A stretch of DNA of 64,000 bases from Leishmania infantum JPCM5 (Eukaryota > Euglenozoa > Kinetoplastea > Trypanosomatida > Trypanosomatidae), in NCBI RefSeq assembly GCF_000002875.2, contig NC_009414.2, positions 1,008,155 to 1,072,154 on the forward strand, written 5' to 3'. This document shows positions 44,547-55,049 of this stretch, piece by piece (positions within the stretch are counted from its first letter, which is position 1; every line of letters begins with the position of its first letter). The notes under the pieces are model-generated. The model made no database searches, was not told the origin of the DNA, and saw only the letters and a program-made list of their open reading frames with translations. The position numbers were made by a program, and so were the translations under genes.

Positions 44547-44873
44547 TCATGGCCCCACTGTGAGCGCGAGGACGTACACCCAAGCCAAATAGCGGTGCGC
44601 AACAAGGAAGCGGGAGGTGAAGCCGGCGGCTCCATGGAGTCTATGGGCCATGAACGCCAGGCGGCGACGCCCGAAGATCGGCACATTCTCCAAGTCCAGA
44701 GCCACGTCGTTGATTAGATTTTACGCCTTCTTGGCTGCCGAAACCATGACACTTCAGCGAATTGTGATGAAGCCGACGCGGGAGAGGCACTGCAGACCCG
44801 ACAAGCACAGCCCCACACCGTACAGAGCAGCCGATGAGAGCCGCCGTGCGGCGATGCTGACGGTGGCGCCCAT
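44547..44873 (-). pseudogene. Small gene interrupted by two in-frame stops
   Basis: One frame from ATG 44873 to TGA 44549-44547 (109 codons) contains a TGA after codon 39 and a TAA eleven codons later. Both sides carry the strong third-position G/C bias of real genes here and read protein-like: MGATVSIAARRLSSAALYGV, GLCLSGLQCLSRVGFITIR, then NLINDVALDLENVPIFGRRR, LAFMAHRLHGAAGFTSRFLV and AHRYLAWVYVLALTVGP. The frame is kept throughout, so nonsense changes, not frameshifts, broke it. The first segment has a likely membrane or import helix. Alternatives are a sequencing error at two sites, or two unrelated small frames. Confidence 0.5.
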
Positions 44874-45649
44874 GATGTTACTCACAGCAACCTTCTTTTG
44901 AGAACTTAGTCACGTGAGCCTCTTCCGGAAAAGCGCCGCCGGGGCATGGCGGAGCTCAGCGCTCTTCTTGGCGGCTGGCTCGTTGCCACGGAGGGGCCTT
45001 GGCGGGCGCAGGAGAGGCGAGGAATCGTGGAGGCGCTGGGGAAAGGTGGCGGGATAGGGAGAGAATGGGTGGAAGGGGCAGGGTGGTCGTGGTGGTGGTG
45101 ATGCGAAACAACACCTGTGCGCATGTCAGACAAGAGTTCATTGATGAATGAGAGAAAAGAGAGGATACGAGACACGATGAAGGCGCAAACACCTTGGCAC
45201 GCGTTATCGAGCTTACCGCGGAGTACGCTTCCTATGTGATGTACGTGGCAAGAGTCTGGGATGACGCTGCTTCTATGCGTGTGTGGGCCACGCTCCTTTC
45301 TCTTCGTCTGGCACCTTTTTGCTCTGGCTGCGCCATCGGCACCGCGGTGGGGTGCCGTCAAGGCGTTCTGCTTTCTCGTGTTGTACGTGTGTGTGTTGGG
45401 AGGGGGCGGGGTGCTTAGCGGGTGCGCCGTTTTACACGTGGGGTCTTAGATATGCATCCGAGGTGTGGGTAGAGAGGGGAAGCGCTTGTGAGAAAATGGG
45501 AATGGCGCTTCCGTTCGATGTGCTGTGAGACACGGGAAGGAGGGAGGCTGGCGGCTGGCGTCAACACGGGACTACCTCCAGCGCCCACCGTCGTGACTTC
45601 CCCCTCCTTCCCCCGTCTTGCTGCTTCACGCATTCCGCAGCAGCCGCAA
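44874..45649. other. Intergenic spacer
   Basis: Nothing gene-like seen; GTGGTGGTG-type stretch near 45085-45105. Confidence 0.5.
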
Positions 45650-47671
45650 CTAGTGCGACTGGAGGAAACGTAGAGCGATGGCGTCCACAGCTGGGCTGAT
45701 GGCTCGCGTCACATGGCGCACCATCATGCGGTCCTGCGGGGTACGAGAGCGCCGTGGGATGCCTTGAAAAAATGCGAGCGATAGCTCCCACTGCCCTTGA
45801 ATAGCGGCAGCCCAGAGGCCCAGGCGCTGGCTGTAGTTGTCCAGCGGCAATCCATCCTGCCGCGTGGCGTCGAGCACCGCAATGGCCAGATTCCACTTGC
45901 CAGCCGACACGCATGCTTTGACGGCGATGCGGTGGGCGAGGGGTGGTACCACCATGCGCGGCTGCGAGGACTTCGCCCCGCCGTAGACGCGCAACGCCGC
46001 TTCCCACTGCCGCGCCGCCACGCACGCTTGCATAACAGCGCACAGGGACAGCGGGTGTGGGTCGACGCGGACGTCATGGAGCTGGGCATCGAAGAGCCGC
46101 GTGGCAAACTCCCACTGCGCACCTTTGGCACACAGAAAGAGAAGCGCCATGGAAGTCTGTGCCGAAAGCAAATGCACGCCGCTGTCCATGAGCGTGGACC
46201 CGATGGAGAGGGCCGCCTCCCACTGCCCTGATTGCTCGCACAGCGTCACCAGCTCCGTCATGCCAGCGGTCAGCGAGGCGTCGTCCGCCTTCGACATCCA
46301 CGAGAGTGCCTCCAGCGCCTTCTGCCACTGCTGAATCGCACTGAACGATCGCACCAGCGTGTGATAGGTTGAACCGACGGCGAGGCTGTCAATGAAGTCC
46401 TCCTTGACGGCCATGTCGTACACCGCCGCCGCCTCGCGCCACGCGCCGGCCTGGTCACACTGCGTTAGCAAGATGGCCACGGTGCGCTCGTTCGGCTTCA
46501 CATCGGAGGCGCGCGCCATGTGCAGCAGCTGCAGCGAGGTGACCCACCCGGGTGACACCTCCATCAGCCGACAGAAGAAGTCCGCGTCGGCGGGCAGCAG
46601 CTGCGCGGTTTCCTGGGTGCGGTAGAGGCACTGCAGCATGTGCAGACACGTTTCCCACTGCCGCAGCGTGGCTGTTTGCATGACAAGCTGCTGCACAAGA
46701 ACAGGATCGATGAGGGCACCGTGCGCCAGTCCCGATTCGAATAGCTGCCGCGCCTGCGCCGTTGCCCCACTCGCGGCGAGATACGGCACCAGAACGCCAA
46801 GAGAGTAGGCCTCGCCACACGGGAGACGGTGTTCGGCGTCCTGCGCCACAACCAAGGCTGCCGACCAGCTGCCGTGCTCTTCGGCCAGTACTCGAATCGC
46901 GTTGGTCACGTCTAATGCCCAACCTCGCGTGGCGCAGTGTCGGAGAATCGGGTTCACGTTGTCTGGCCGCAGGAGGGAGGAGAGAAACAACGGTGCTGGT
47001 GACTGCGGCAGGTACTCGCAGAAGTGCAGCGCTTCCTCCCAGTAGCCCGTGCGTTGAGCGGTGTGGCAGAGCACATGGAGCGACGAGGTTTTCACAAGCG
47101 CCGAGTCGGTCGACAGGGTGCTCCTGGCGAGCTTCCACACTCGCTGAGCGATGGGGATGTCCGTCGGTGCGCCGAAAGCCGTGGAGGCCCGATGCGATTG
47201 AGGGACCCCCGCATCTGTTTGGCGCCCTTTCGTGCCCGCCGCTGCCACCGCCCCAGGCTGAGCACCATCAGGTGACACAAAGCTGGTGCGTAGCACGGCC
47301 TGGGCAGCCGCGCTCGCAAAGGAGTGCGCCTGGGCGCGCTGGTGCTGTGCATACCGGGCAAAATTCACGACATCATTGTGCCCACCAGAGGCCGCCAAGG
47401 CTGAAGAGGATGATAAGGAAGAAGAGGATGCGGAGGAAGACAGCGTCGTTGTCGCGGCCGCCGGCGCTGTGGCAAGAGAGGGGGACGTTCCGGCCGAATG
47501 GTGACCGCGACGACGCACGCTGCGTGCTGCGTTCGAGGCTAGCGCCGTCAATCTGCGGTCCTCCTGCAGTGTTTCACTAAAAACGCGCCGCAGCACACCA
47601 CAACAGGCGTTTACGTCGCCCGCCACCACCGTCTGAGCCAACAGCGCCGCCAGACCACCACCCGCTTTCAT
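45650..47671 (-). CDS. Pentatricopeptide-repeat (PPR) protein
   Basis: 673 residues from ATG 47671; the codon two before is GTG. After a Ser/Ala-rich N-terminal third (low complexity near 80-105) the protein is built of ~35-residue helix-turn-helix repeats. Many are marked by a Trp-Glu pair, e.g. AGAWREAAAVYDMAVKEDF, IQQWQKALEALSWMSKAD, SGQWEAALSIGSTLMDSG, AARQWEAALRVYGGAKS and AGKWNLAIAVLDATRQDG, each followed by a second helix (YHTLVRSFSA type). This is the kinetoplastid 'W-E-A' style PPR. Such proteins act in mitochondrial RNA processing, editing or translation; several are mitoribosome-associated. The RNA target cannot be predicted. Confidence 0.88.
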   Translation of the reverse strand: MKAGGGLAALLAQTVVAGDVNACCGVLRRVFSETLQEDRRLTALASNAARSVRRRGHHSAGTSPSLATAPAAATTTLSSSASSSSLSSSSALAASGGHNDVVNFARYAQHQRAQAHSFASAAAQAVLRTSFVSPDGAQPGAVAAAGTKGRQTDAGVPQSHRASTAFGAPTDIPIAQRVWKLARSTLSTDSALVKTSSLHVLCHTAQRTGYWEEALHFCEYLPQSPAPLFLSSLLRPDNVNPILRHCATRGWALDVTNAIRVLAEEHGSWSAALVVAQDAEHRLPCGEAYSLGVLVPYLAASGATAQARQLFESGLAHGALIDPVLVQQLVMQTATLRQWETCLHMLQCLYRTQETAQLLPADADFFCRLMEVSPGWVTSLQLLHMARASDVKPNERTVAILLTQCDQAGAWREAAAVYDMAVKEDFIDSLAVGSTYHTLVRSFSAIQQWQKALEALSWMSKADDASLTAGMTELVTLCEQSGQWEAALSIGSTLMDSGVHLLSAQTSMALLFLCAKGAQWEFATRLFDAQLHDVRVDPHPLSLCAVMQACVAARQWEAALRVYGGAKSSQPRMVVPPLAHRIAVKACVSAGKWNLAIAVLDATRQDGLPLDNYSQRLGLWAAAIQGQWELSLAFFQGIPRRSRTPQDRMMVRHVTRAISPAVDAIALRFLQSH

Positions 47672-48384
47672 GGCCACCCGAGACCTTTACAAGCAGAGGT
47701 GGAAGGCGAGAAGAGCGCGGCACGTCTGACAGCGGGTGCGCCACCCGATAATGACCAGAAAAGAGGCGAAGGAGAGACCATCGTAATAGTGAAGGCATTG
47801 AAGAGGAAGGAGGAAGTGCGCAAGGGCGCAATGGTGGCAGGCAGGAGAGAGAGAAAGAGAGAAGGTCGTCCACGTCCATATGAAGCCTGCTCGAAGTTCA
47901 GAAAAAGCGAAACCACAGCGACAGAAGCACGGCCCACGATGAGAAGCCGACGAGGGCACAGATGGTCGCCTCCTCCTCGCCCCTTTCCAACGCAACTGAT
48001 TCAGCCATCTTCGCGCTCTCGCGTGTTTATTTGTGCATGAGTTTTCGTGTGTGCCACATGCACGCAGCTTGTCTCTTATTTCTCTTTCCGTCTGTACCCA
48101 TGCCCTAGACGGAGGGAGGGGGAGGGAGGAAGGGAGGCTGCCACAGCGGCTGCGCGCGCCACCCGCACGTAGGCGTGTGGACCTCCCTTTGTGTGAAAGC
48201 GCAATCAGCAATCAGCGAGCGCTCGCCTCACCTGCGGACGCGTCAACCCATCGCCGCGGGATACATACAACAAAGTCCTCAACAACACCCCGATTCACGC
48301 GCGCTCAACTTCTTTCCGCTGTCTCTTCTCAGCGGCGCGCATGGGTGTGACTGCGCACCATCCCTGCTCAACCCTCACGCATCC
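47672..48384. other. Intergenic spacer
   Basis: No gene seen; G/A-rich tracts (47700-47870, 48108-48140) are pyrimidine-rich on the coding strand. Confidence 0.5.
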
Positions 48385-49758
48385 TTACGCTGGCGCCGCG
48401 TTCGCCGCTCTTGCAGCAGCAGCTGCGGATACCTCTCTGCTAGTGTCTTCGGGTACGCCACGCATGGTTAGCGACTCCCGCTCCGAGAGAGACGGGCAGA
48501 ATACCTTCGCCCCATCCTCCACACGCTTCAGCACCGCGCCGGCGTCGCTCTCATACAACGCGCTCACCTGCTCAACCATATCCTTCAGCTGCCGCAGCAC
48601 CGTGTCCTGCAGCAGGTTGGTGTCCGCCTCGATGCCTAGCTTGGCCCACTCGCCCTCGACGACCAGCTGAGCAGCGAGGTCCTCGGCGGCAGGGGCCCCA
48701 AGGAGAGGAAACAGGCGCAACAGCGGCACGACATGGCCTGTGCGCCACTGCTGTCGCGCTATATCCGGGGAGGTGTACAAATACTGGCAGCGGTACTTCA
48801 GGGCGGGGAACAGCGTTTGCTGCACACACACCGCAGTCGCGAGGTCGGCTGGCATCGTCGAGGTAGCCGACTGCGGGTCAAGACCGCTGTGCCGTGCCCA
48901 GTAGAGGGAGGCCCGCTGCAGGTACAGGGGGTGCGACCCCACCTTCCGGAAGACGTGCCCCCACAGCGCGCGCGAGAACGGCTTGTCTGCTGGCCACCCA
49001 CACACCCGCTCGCCGGTGAAGCGATACAGGGCTGTGACGTCGACAGGACGGAGCTTCTCCACGGCGCCTACCTTGTTGTAGTCGGCCGGGATCATGCGCT
49101 GCAGTAGCTTCTGTTCTTTCCTCTCCAGCGCTGCACCTGTGCCCTTCGTGGCAGAGCCGCCGTCGCCAAAGACCATGGCCGCCAGCTCCTTTACCTTTGC
49201 CTCCAGCACCTCGCGCGGCAGGTACGCGCGGGCTTGCATTTCCGCATCCGGTACCCCAGCCACGTCCTCTTCCACAACACGCATCATGCACAGGTAGTCA
49301 TGTGCCTCGAGAGCGGCGTCAGGGTTCAGCTCACGACGCCGCGGCACCCGACACGCCTTCTTGGCCTGCTGCAGAAGGTGCAGCTCGTATTGCAAGCGAG
49401 GCGTGATGGCCGCATTCACCTGCGCAAGGCACGTGAGCAGTGCACTGTCGGCCACCTTGGCCGCCTTGCCAGTCTCCATCAGTGTCAGCTGTCGATCCAC
49501 CAGCTCGTCGTACAGCTGCCGTCTCACGTAGTAGACATGGGTGTAGCGCAGCAGCAGCTCCGGGTCACAGGAAGCGAGGTCGATCTCAAGAAACTCGCTG
49601 GCCTGCTCCTTCACGTGCTTGCGTGACGCGTACCACGGAAACACTGGCTGCACCTGACGCAAAAAGCGCTCTTCAACGGTGAGGTTCGGCAACGTGCCCA
49701 AAAAGACACGGTAGTTCGTTGTCGCCACATCGCCACACAGGCCGGGGAACACCGACAT
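48385..49758 (-). CDS. 457-aa protein, function unknown
   Basis: 457 residues from ATG 49758 (MSVFPGLCGDVATTNYRVFL); the frame is open upstream to 49971 but that part has UTR-like composition. Mostly helical: VEERFLRQVQPVFPWYASRK, LLLRYTHVYYVRRQLYDELV, HDYLCMMRVVEEDVAGV, a Lys/Glu-rich helix (LERKEQKLLQRM), a Trp/aromatic-rich middle (WGHVFRKVGSHPLYLQRASL), and a C-terminal coiled coil ending in Ala-rich sequence. No membrane or enzymatic motif is visible. It has the look of a kinetoplastid-specific organellar complex subunit, but that is only an impression. Confidence 0.75.
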   Translation of the reverse strand: MSVFPGLCGDVATTNYRVFLGTLPNLTVEERFLRQVQPVFPWYASRKHVKEQASEFLEIDLASCDPELLLRYTHVYYVRRQLYDELVDRQLTLMETGKAAKVADSALLTCLAQVNAAITPRLQYELHLLQQAKKACRVPRRRELNPDAALEAHDYLCMMRVVEEDVAGVPDAEMQARAYLPREVLEAKVKELAAMVFGDGGSATKGTGAALERKEQKLLQRMIPADYNKVGAVEKLRPVDVTALYRFTGERVCGWPADKPFSRALWGHVFRKVGSHPLYLQRASLYWARHSGLDPQSATSTMPADLATAVCVQQTLFPALKYRCQYLYTSPDIARQQWRTGHVVPLLRLFPLLGAPAAEDLAAQLVVEGEWAKLGIEADTNLLQDTVLRQLKDMVEQVSALYESDAGAVLKRVEDGAKVFCPSLSERESLTMRGVPEDTSREVSAAAAARAANAAPA

Positions 49759-51337
49759 GAGTAATGGCGAGATGTGCGTGTGTGCCTGTGTGCTCTTGCA
49801 GGATTGACGGCGCTGCCCTTCTCCTGCGCTTTCCTTTTTTTGTTGTTTGTGTTTCAGCGGCGAAAGACAAAGCATGAAGGAAAAGTATGCACGTGAACAC
49901 GGCAGGGCAAGGGAGGAAGGAGAAGAGGGCGATGCTGGCTCACGCGTATCAAAATCCTCTCGGAAAAGCACATATCTGCCCGCCAGCGGTGTGACCCTCC
50001 GCTTTTCCGCAGAAGAACATCACCGTCTGCTGACTCCGCGCAAATGCGTAGCATCGCTAGGCCTTGCGGAGACGAGTACCCCAGGGCCATACAGGTTTCG
50101 GATGCGTCGTGTTTTTCTTTGATGCATTTGCTTCGGCTTGTCTTGACGGGTGCCAAGTTGAGGGAGGGAGGGAGGGGGGGAGGAGGTCCACGCGCGCGCA
50201 TGGCGCTTCATCTTTTACATTATATAAAAACGGGGAGGGGAGAGGGCAAAGAAAAAGGTGTAAAGAAAAGAGGCGTCGACGGAAAACAACATGCACGACG
50301 CGCAGGATGGCAGAGCGCGACGCGGAATGTGAGAGAGATGGTGATGGTGGTAGGGAAACGGGGGATAAAAAAGAAAAAATTTTTACCCCGTCGCCGTTTG
50401 GCGAAGGGCAAGCGACATCACAGTACTGACCTGTGCCGTCAGCGGTCTGCGCATTACTTTTCCCCATCCATGACTCCTCGTCGCCGCACCAGCCGTGGAA
50501 GTCCCTGCAGCAGACGCTGCCCTTCCTACGCCACTTTGGACTTCACCTTCCCATTCCGCTGCGCCGCCGTCCTTTTTATCCGTCTTACCTCCGCACCTCC
50601 GTGCGAGCGGAAGGGTGTGCGTGTGTCTTCATCGGCGGGCATGACATCTGTCCACACCGACACACCCACCCACGCATATACCAGGGCCGACGTAGAGCAG
50701 AAAGACGACCAAACCAAGGCAGCGCAGTGGCGCCTGGCGAACCTTACACACGCGCTCCACCACCCTTGTTTCTTTTTGAAGACGAAGAACCTTTTCTTTT
50801 CCCTTTTCCTTTGCGTTGCCTCACGATCTTTCACATTCGTACTCGCGGTACGCCTGCGTGCGCGGTGTCACGTCTCTCTACCTCCCCCTCCCACCCATCC
50901 CCACTCATCTCTGTGCTTTCTTGACGCATCCGTTCGCACAAAGGAAACGCGCACGCACCGGCGTCCCATACACGCAGACGTAACCCCACAACGGCCCTCG
51001 TCAGATGAACGAACACCCGAAGAGGGAAGGACGCTCGAAAAGAGGGAGACGCATCCGCCTAGGGCACACTCCTCAGAACGGGCGCCCCACTCCCCTCTCC
51101 TGTGATCAACCTTTCTCGAACGCGCGCACGTACGCCATCGGAAAATGCCACTTGTCTGCCAACTGTCTAGCACTGGGTTGCTCTCGTGCTGTGCATCCGG
51201 TGCTTCGGAGGCAGTCACGCCTTTTTTTTTGATTTTCATATTGGTAGTCGAAGAGCAAGGGAGCTTGTTTGGTGCCGTCGTTGGATGCGGTGGCCGCGTT
51301 TCTCTCGTACTCCGCCGTCTTCCGCTTGTGCGGCCTA
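49759..51337. other. Intergenic spacer, 1.6 kb
   Basis: No gene accepted. A long plus-strand open frame (50044-51105) crosses it but has spacer-like composition. A G/A-rich stretch (50155-50185) and A/T runs near 50375-50385 are visible. Confidence 0.55.
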
Positions 51338-53095
51338 TCACGCCTTCTTCTTGTCGGTGCTGTTGCCCGGCTTGATGACGAGCAGCTTGCTGACCGAGGT
51401 GATCATGCGCGGCAGGCGGCCGTAGATCACTTGAGCGAGGTTCTCCATGAAGGTGAAGGCGACCGGGCTGATGGGGTACTGCAGAATCGACGGGATAGTC
51501 GTCTTCACCCCAGGGATGCGGTCGGTCGTCGAGGCACGCACGATGCAGTTGCCCCGCAGACCCTCGCGACCAGCAAAGCGGTCGAAGCCGCTTATCTTCA
51601 CGCCACCAAACGGCAGCGACTGGCATAGATAGTTGATGCCAAAATCGTTGATGTTCACCATACCCGTGCGGATGCGATCGGCGATGGCCTGCGCGCGCGG
51701 GATGTCGGCGCTGAACACGCTGGAGCCGAGGCCGTAGGCGCACGCGTTGACCATCTTCACGGCGTCCTGGTCTGTCTTGAACTTCATAATGACCATCACG
51801 GGGCCGAACACCTCCTCCTGAGCGATCGGCATGTCTGGCGTCACGCCCGTCAGAATCGTGGCAGGGTAGAACTGGTCGCTCGTCGTCTTGCCGCCGCAGA
51901 TGAGGGTGGCACCTGCCTTCACCGTATCGTCGACCAGCTGCTGGATCTTTGGGATGGCCGCCTTGCCCATCGTCATGGCGCCGAGGTCGTACTGGCCCTG
52001 CGAGGCGGGGCCCTGGGTGAGGGCGCGCGTCAGGCGAGTCAACTCGAGCACCAACTGGTCGTGGATCTTCGCCTGCACAAGAATGCGCTCGAGGCCGACG
52101 CAGTTCTGCCCGCAGTTCTGGAAGTTGCCGCGCATCACGACCGGGATCACCTGCTCCAGGTCAGCATCCTCGCAAATGATGGCCGGGTCCTTGCCGCCGA
52201 GCTCCAGCACAACCGGTGTCAGCGTCGCCGCGGCGTTGCGCATGATGATCTTGCCAACGCTAGGGGACCCGATGAAGGTGAGCTTGTCTACCGACGACAC
52301 GACAGCCTCGCCCGTCTCCGCGAAGCCCGTGAGGAAGGACACGAGATCCGGCGAGTAGCCAAGCTGGCGCAGGCCGTCCTTCACGATAGACTCGTAGTAG
52401 GAGGCGTAGTAGGACGAATACTCCGACACCTTTCCGACGAAGGCGTTACCCGCGAAGAGGGCGGAGATCATGGGACCGTAGATATTGTGGAACGGGTAGT
52501 TCCACGAGACGATGGCGCCAATGACGCCGAAGGGCACATAGCGCACGCTGGCGCGCTTGTGGATGGTCATGAGACCGACATCACGCACCTCCTCTTGCAG
52601 CACCTCCTCACCGTGTGCTGCAGTCCAGCGCAGCTTCTCGAACGTGGTCAGCATCTCACCAAGCGTGCCATCCATCATCGTCTTGCCGCACTCCACGCAG
52701 GCCGTCTGGCAGATGAACTCCTGATGGGCGAGGATGTAGTCCATGAGCGCGAAGAGCAGTTTGCGTCGAGTGGAAAAGGGAGTGAGAGCCCAGACCTGCT
52801 GCGCTTTTCGGGCCTTCACCACCACTTCGCGCACCTCCGCCGGCGTGAACGCCTTCACGGTGCCGATGGGGGCGTTCGTGCCCTTATCATAGCACTGAAT
52901 CTGGCCCTCGCCAGCGGAGCGGGGGTGGAGAGGTTCCGCGGCCGGCGCCGTCGTGAAGTTCACCTCCGGCAGCGGCACCTGAATCGTAGGCGCGGTGTAG
53001 CGGTCAAACGTCTGCGCCACGCACGCCCACAGCCACTTGAAGATGGTGTAGGCGCGCAAGAAGAGATCGACCATCAGCAAGTAGCAAAGAAACAT
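51338..53095 (-). CDS. Aldehyde dehydrogenase, ALDH22/MSC7-like, ER membrane type
   Basis: 585 residues from ATG 53095 (MFLCYLLMVDLFLRAYTIFK). Residues ~2-27 form a membrane anchor. The ALDH fold follows with the expected residues: N199 in SWNYPF, K222 in GKVSE, E298 in LELGGKDP, catalytic C332 in NFQNCGQNC, and EEVFGPVMVI and LPFGGVKISG downstream. The C-terminus is KKKA, which fits a KKXX ER-retrieval signal. Family: NAD(P)-dependent oxidation of aldehydes to acids; the ALDH22/MSC7 branch is anchored in endomembranes. A substrate is not deducible, though membrane-bound ALDHs commonly treat fatty or lipid-derived aldehydes. Confidence 0.92.
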   Translation of the reverse strand: MFLCYLLMVDLFLRAYTIFKWLWACVAQTFDRYTAPTIQVPLPEVNFTTAPAAEPLHPRSAGEGQIQCYDKGTNAPIGTVKAFTPAEVREVVVKARKAQQVWALTPFSTRRKLLFALMDYILAHQEFICQTACVECGKTMMDGTLGEMLTTFEKLRWTAAHGEEVLQEEVRDVGLMTIHKRASVRYVPFGVIGAIVSWNYPFHNIYGPMISALFAGNAFVGKVSEYSSYYASYYESIVKDGLRQLGYSPDLVSFLTGFAETGEAVVSSVDKLTFIGSPSVGKIIMRNAAATLTPVVLELGGKDPAIICEDADLEQVIPVVMRGNFQNCGQNCVGLERILVQAKIHDQLVLELTRLTRALTQGPASQGQYDLGAMTMGKAAIPKIQQLVDDTVKAGATLICGGKTTSDQFYPATILTGVTPDMPIAQEEVFGPVMVIMKFKTDQDAVKMVNACAYGLGSSVFSADIPRAQAIADRIRTGMVNINDFGINYLCQSLPFGGVKISGFDRFAGREGLRGNCIVRASTTDRIPGVKTTIPSILQYPISPVAFTFMENLAQVIYGRLPRMITSVSKLLVIKPGNSTDKKKA

Positions 53096-55049
53096 TTTTT
53101 TTCCGTTACTTGGTGTGCGTGTGTAGGTGTGCACGGCTTTTGGTTTCGTATTCTCTTGCTGCTGCTGCTGCTGCAGACAGAGGCGCTCAGAAGTCCCTCT
53201 TGCTTGTCGGCGTTATCGATTCCGCCTTCTGCCTTTTCGATTTCGTTGGTGTGTTCTCGAGGCGTGGTAAGGGAAGGGAGAGCGGCGTCTTTTCACGCAC
53301 ACAGATACAAACGCGCGAACACGGAAAATGGAACCAACGTGGAGGAGAGTAGACAGAGAGAGCGAGACGGGCGGCAAAGGCAAGAAGAACACAGCAAAGG
53401 CCTTCTCCTCCGAACAACAACAAAAAAGGAAAACAAAGATGCTATGACGGGGTAAATACAAAAGGATGATGCACGGCTGCTGGCAGCGGCATTCATGCGT
53501 TTGTTGTTGACGTGGTGGGATAGGCATGTATGCACGCATAGAGTGCATGGCACGCGCGTGTGCCGTTTGTGTGCGTGTGCTCGGACAAGGGTCCGCGTTG
53601 AAGGTGTAGGTGGTGTTGGAGGAGGAGAGACAGAGAGAGAGTGTCGCCTATCGCCGCCATCGCACACAATAGACATAACAGAATGCACAGACGCGCGTTA
53701 ACACACACACACTCACTGCGACACCATGCGACGGCAGAGCCATGCGACCATACGAGCCAACGCCATCATGCAATCCCTTTTCACCCCCCCCCCAGTTCAT
53801 CTAAAGGCACACCTGCAGTGACTGTCGTCGCAAGGCACCTTATTCCAGTAGTTCCGGCGCTCTGTGCAGCGACTACATGAGAGCGGGAGGGAGAGTAAGA
53901 GACAGCGGAAACAATCAGCCGCCTCCTTCACCGGCGTGCCCTCCTCGTTTTTACTTTGCGTGTTGTTGACGAACATACCTGTGTATTTGTGTGTGAAGGT
54001 TGCGCCCCTCAGCTTCATTCGAAGAATCTACAGGGACCAAACAAGGCCGCCGACGACAGAGGATGTGTGTCTCACTGTCTGTCTATGTGTGCGCTTAGGG
54101 CCTTCTTTTTTTTTTCTTCCCCGAATCTCCTGGCCATCTCTCCTTTCCGCATTCGTTTCCGCCCCTCGACACAGGCGCGCGGAGAGGTAGGCAGGGAGAG
54201 AGAGAGGCACGTAAGCTTTAGCATCCCAAGGAGAGTAAGACACCCACACAAAAGGAGCCGCCGACGACCCAGCAGCAACGAAATCAAACATCACACAACG
54301 GAGCGTTTCAACTTCGCTGTCACACAGTGGATACGGGAGAGGCAGACGGCATGCTTCCAGCCATTTCGCATACCTCACCTCCCTTTCTCTCAGGTATGTA
54401 CACACATGCACACACACACACGTCATCCACATGCCACCACCGTCGCCACCACTCAATTGCCAACTCCGACATCGACATTATGCCACAGCCTTTCCTCGTA
54501 GCTGCAGAGAAACAAACAGCAGGAAACGCAGCTGAATGGGTGAGAAGCATGACGGTGGTGGGCGCATGAGGCGAACAGATCACAGGCTGGGCTTGCGTGC
54601 GTGTGCCTGCGAGCGCTCCTTCCGCGTTCACCCATCCGTGCTGCCCTCTTTTCGCCCAGTGTGAGCATGGCCACCAAAAGGGAGGATCGAAAAGGAGGAA
54701 AAAGGCAAGCGGGCATGCAACGCGAGTCTGCGTTACGAAGCAGCACGACACCGCGAGTGCCACTCTTCTTCCTCCGTGGCACGCGTCCACACCGCATCAG
54801 ATTGGCCTCTTGAACGGTGTTGTGCAAACAGCGAGAAAAGGAAAAAGAGAAGGCCCGGCGTGCCTCCACCCCACCCACCCCTCTTCCAACACACACGCGC
54901 ACACGCATGCACGCATCATGAAAAATGCAGGTGTGCCTCTCTTCGTTGTTAACGGCGCGAGCTTGTTAGCGCATGCGTGTGTGTGTGTGTGTGTGCGTGC
55001 ACGTATGTGTGAGTGCGTCTGCCTAGGGCATACTGCTGACGATGCACTA
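53096..55049. other. Intergenic spacer, 2.0 kb
   Basis: No gene seen. Simple repeats: CTG near 53157-53174, CA near 53702-53713 and 54410-54420, TG near 54976-54994, C9 near 53787, T10 near 54106. Confidence 0.6.

Noticed and set aside
44717..44760. A cis-spliced intron explaining the two stops
   Set aside because: The interrupted stretch is only about 30-40 bases, far too short for known trypanosomatid introns, and no clear GT/branch/AG set is present.
44547..44873. Selenocysteine at the in-frame TGA of the small broken gene
   Set aside because: A TAA follows eleven codons later, so recoding of TGA alone would not restore the frame; no SECIS element was recognised.
50044..51105. 353-codon plus-strand open frame in a spacer
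   Set aside because: Low-complexity Gly/Arg/Lys and Ser/Pro stretches, no codon bias, and opposite to all genes; typical chance frame of GC-rich spacer DNA.
52061..53455. 464-codon plus-strand open frame
   Set aside because: Antisense to the aldehyde dehydrogenase, which has all catalytic residues; the plus frame has no recognisable protein features.
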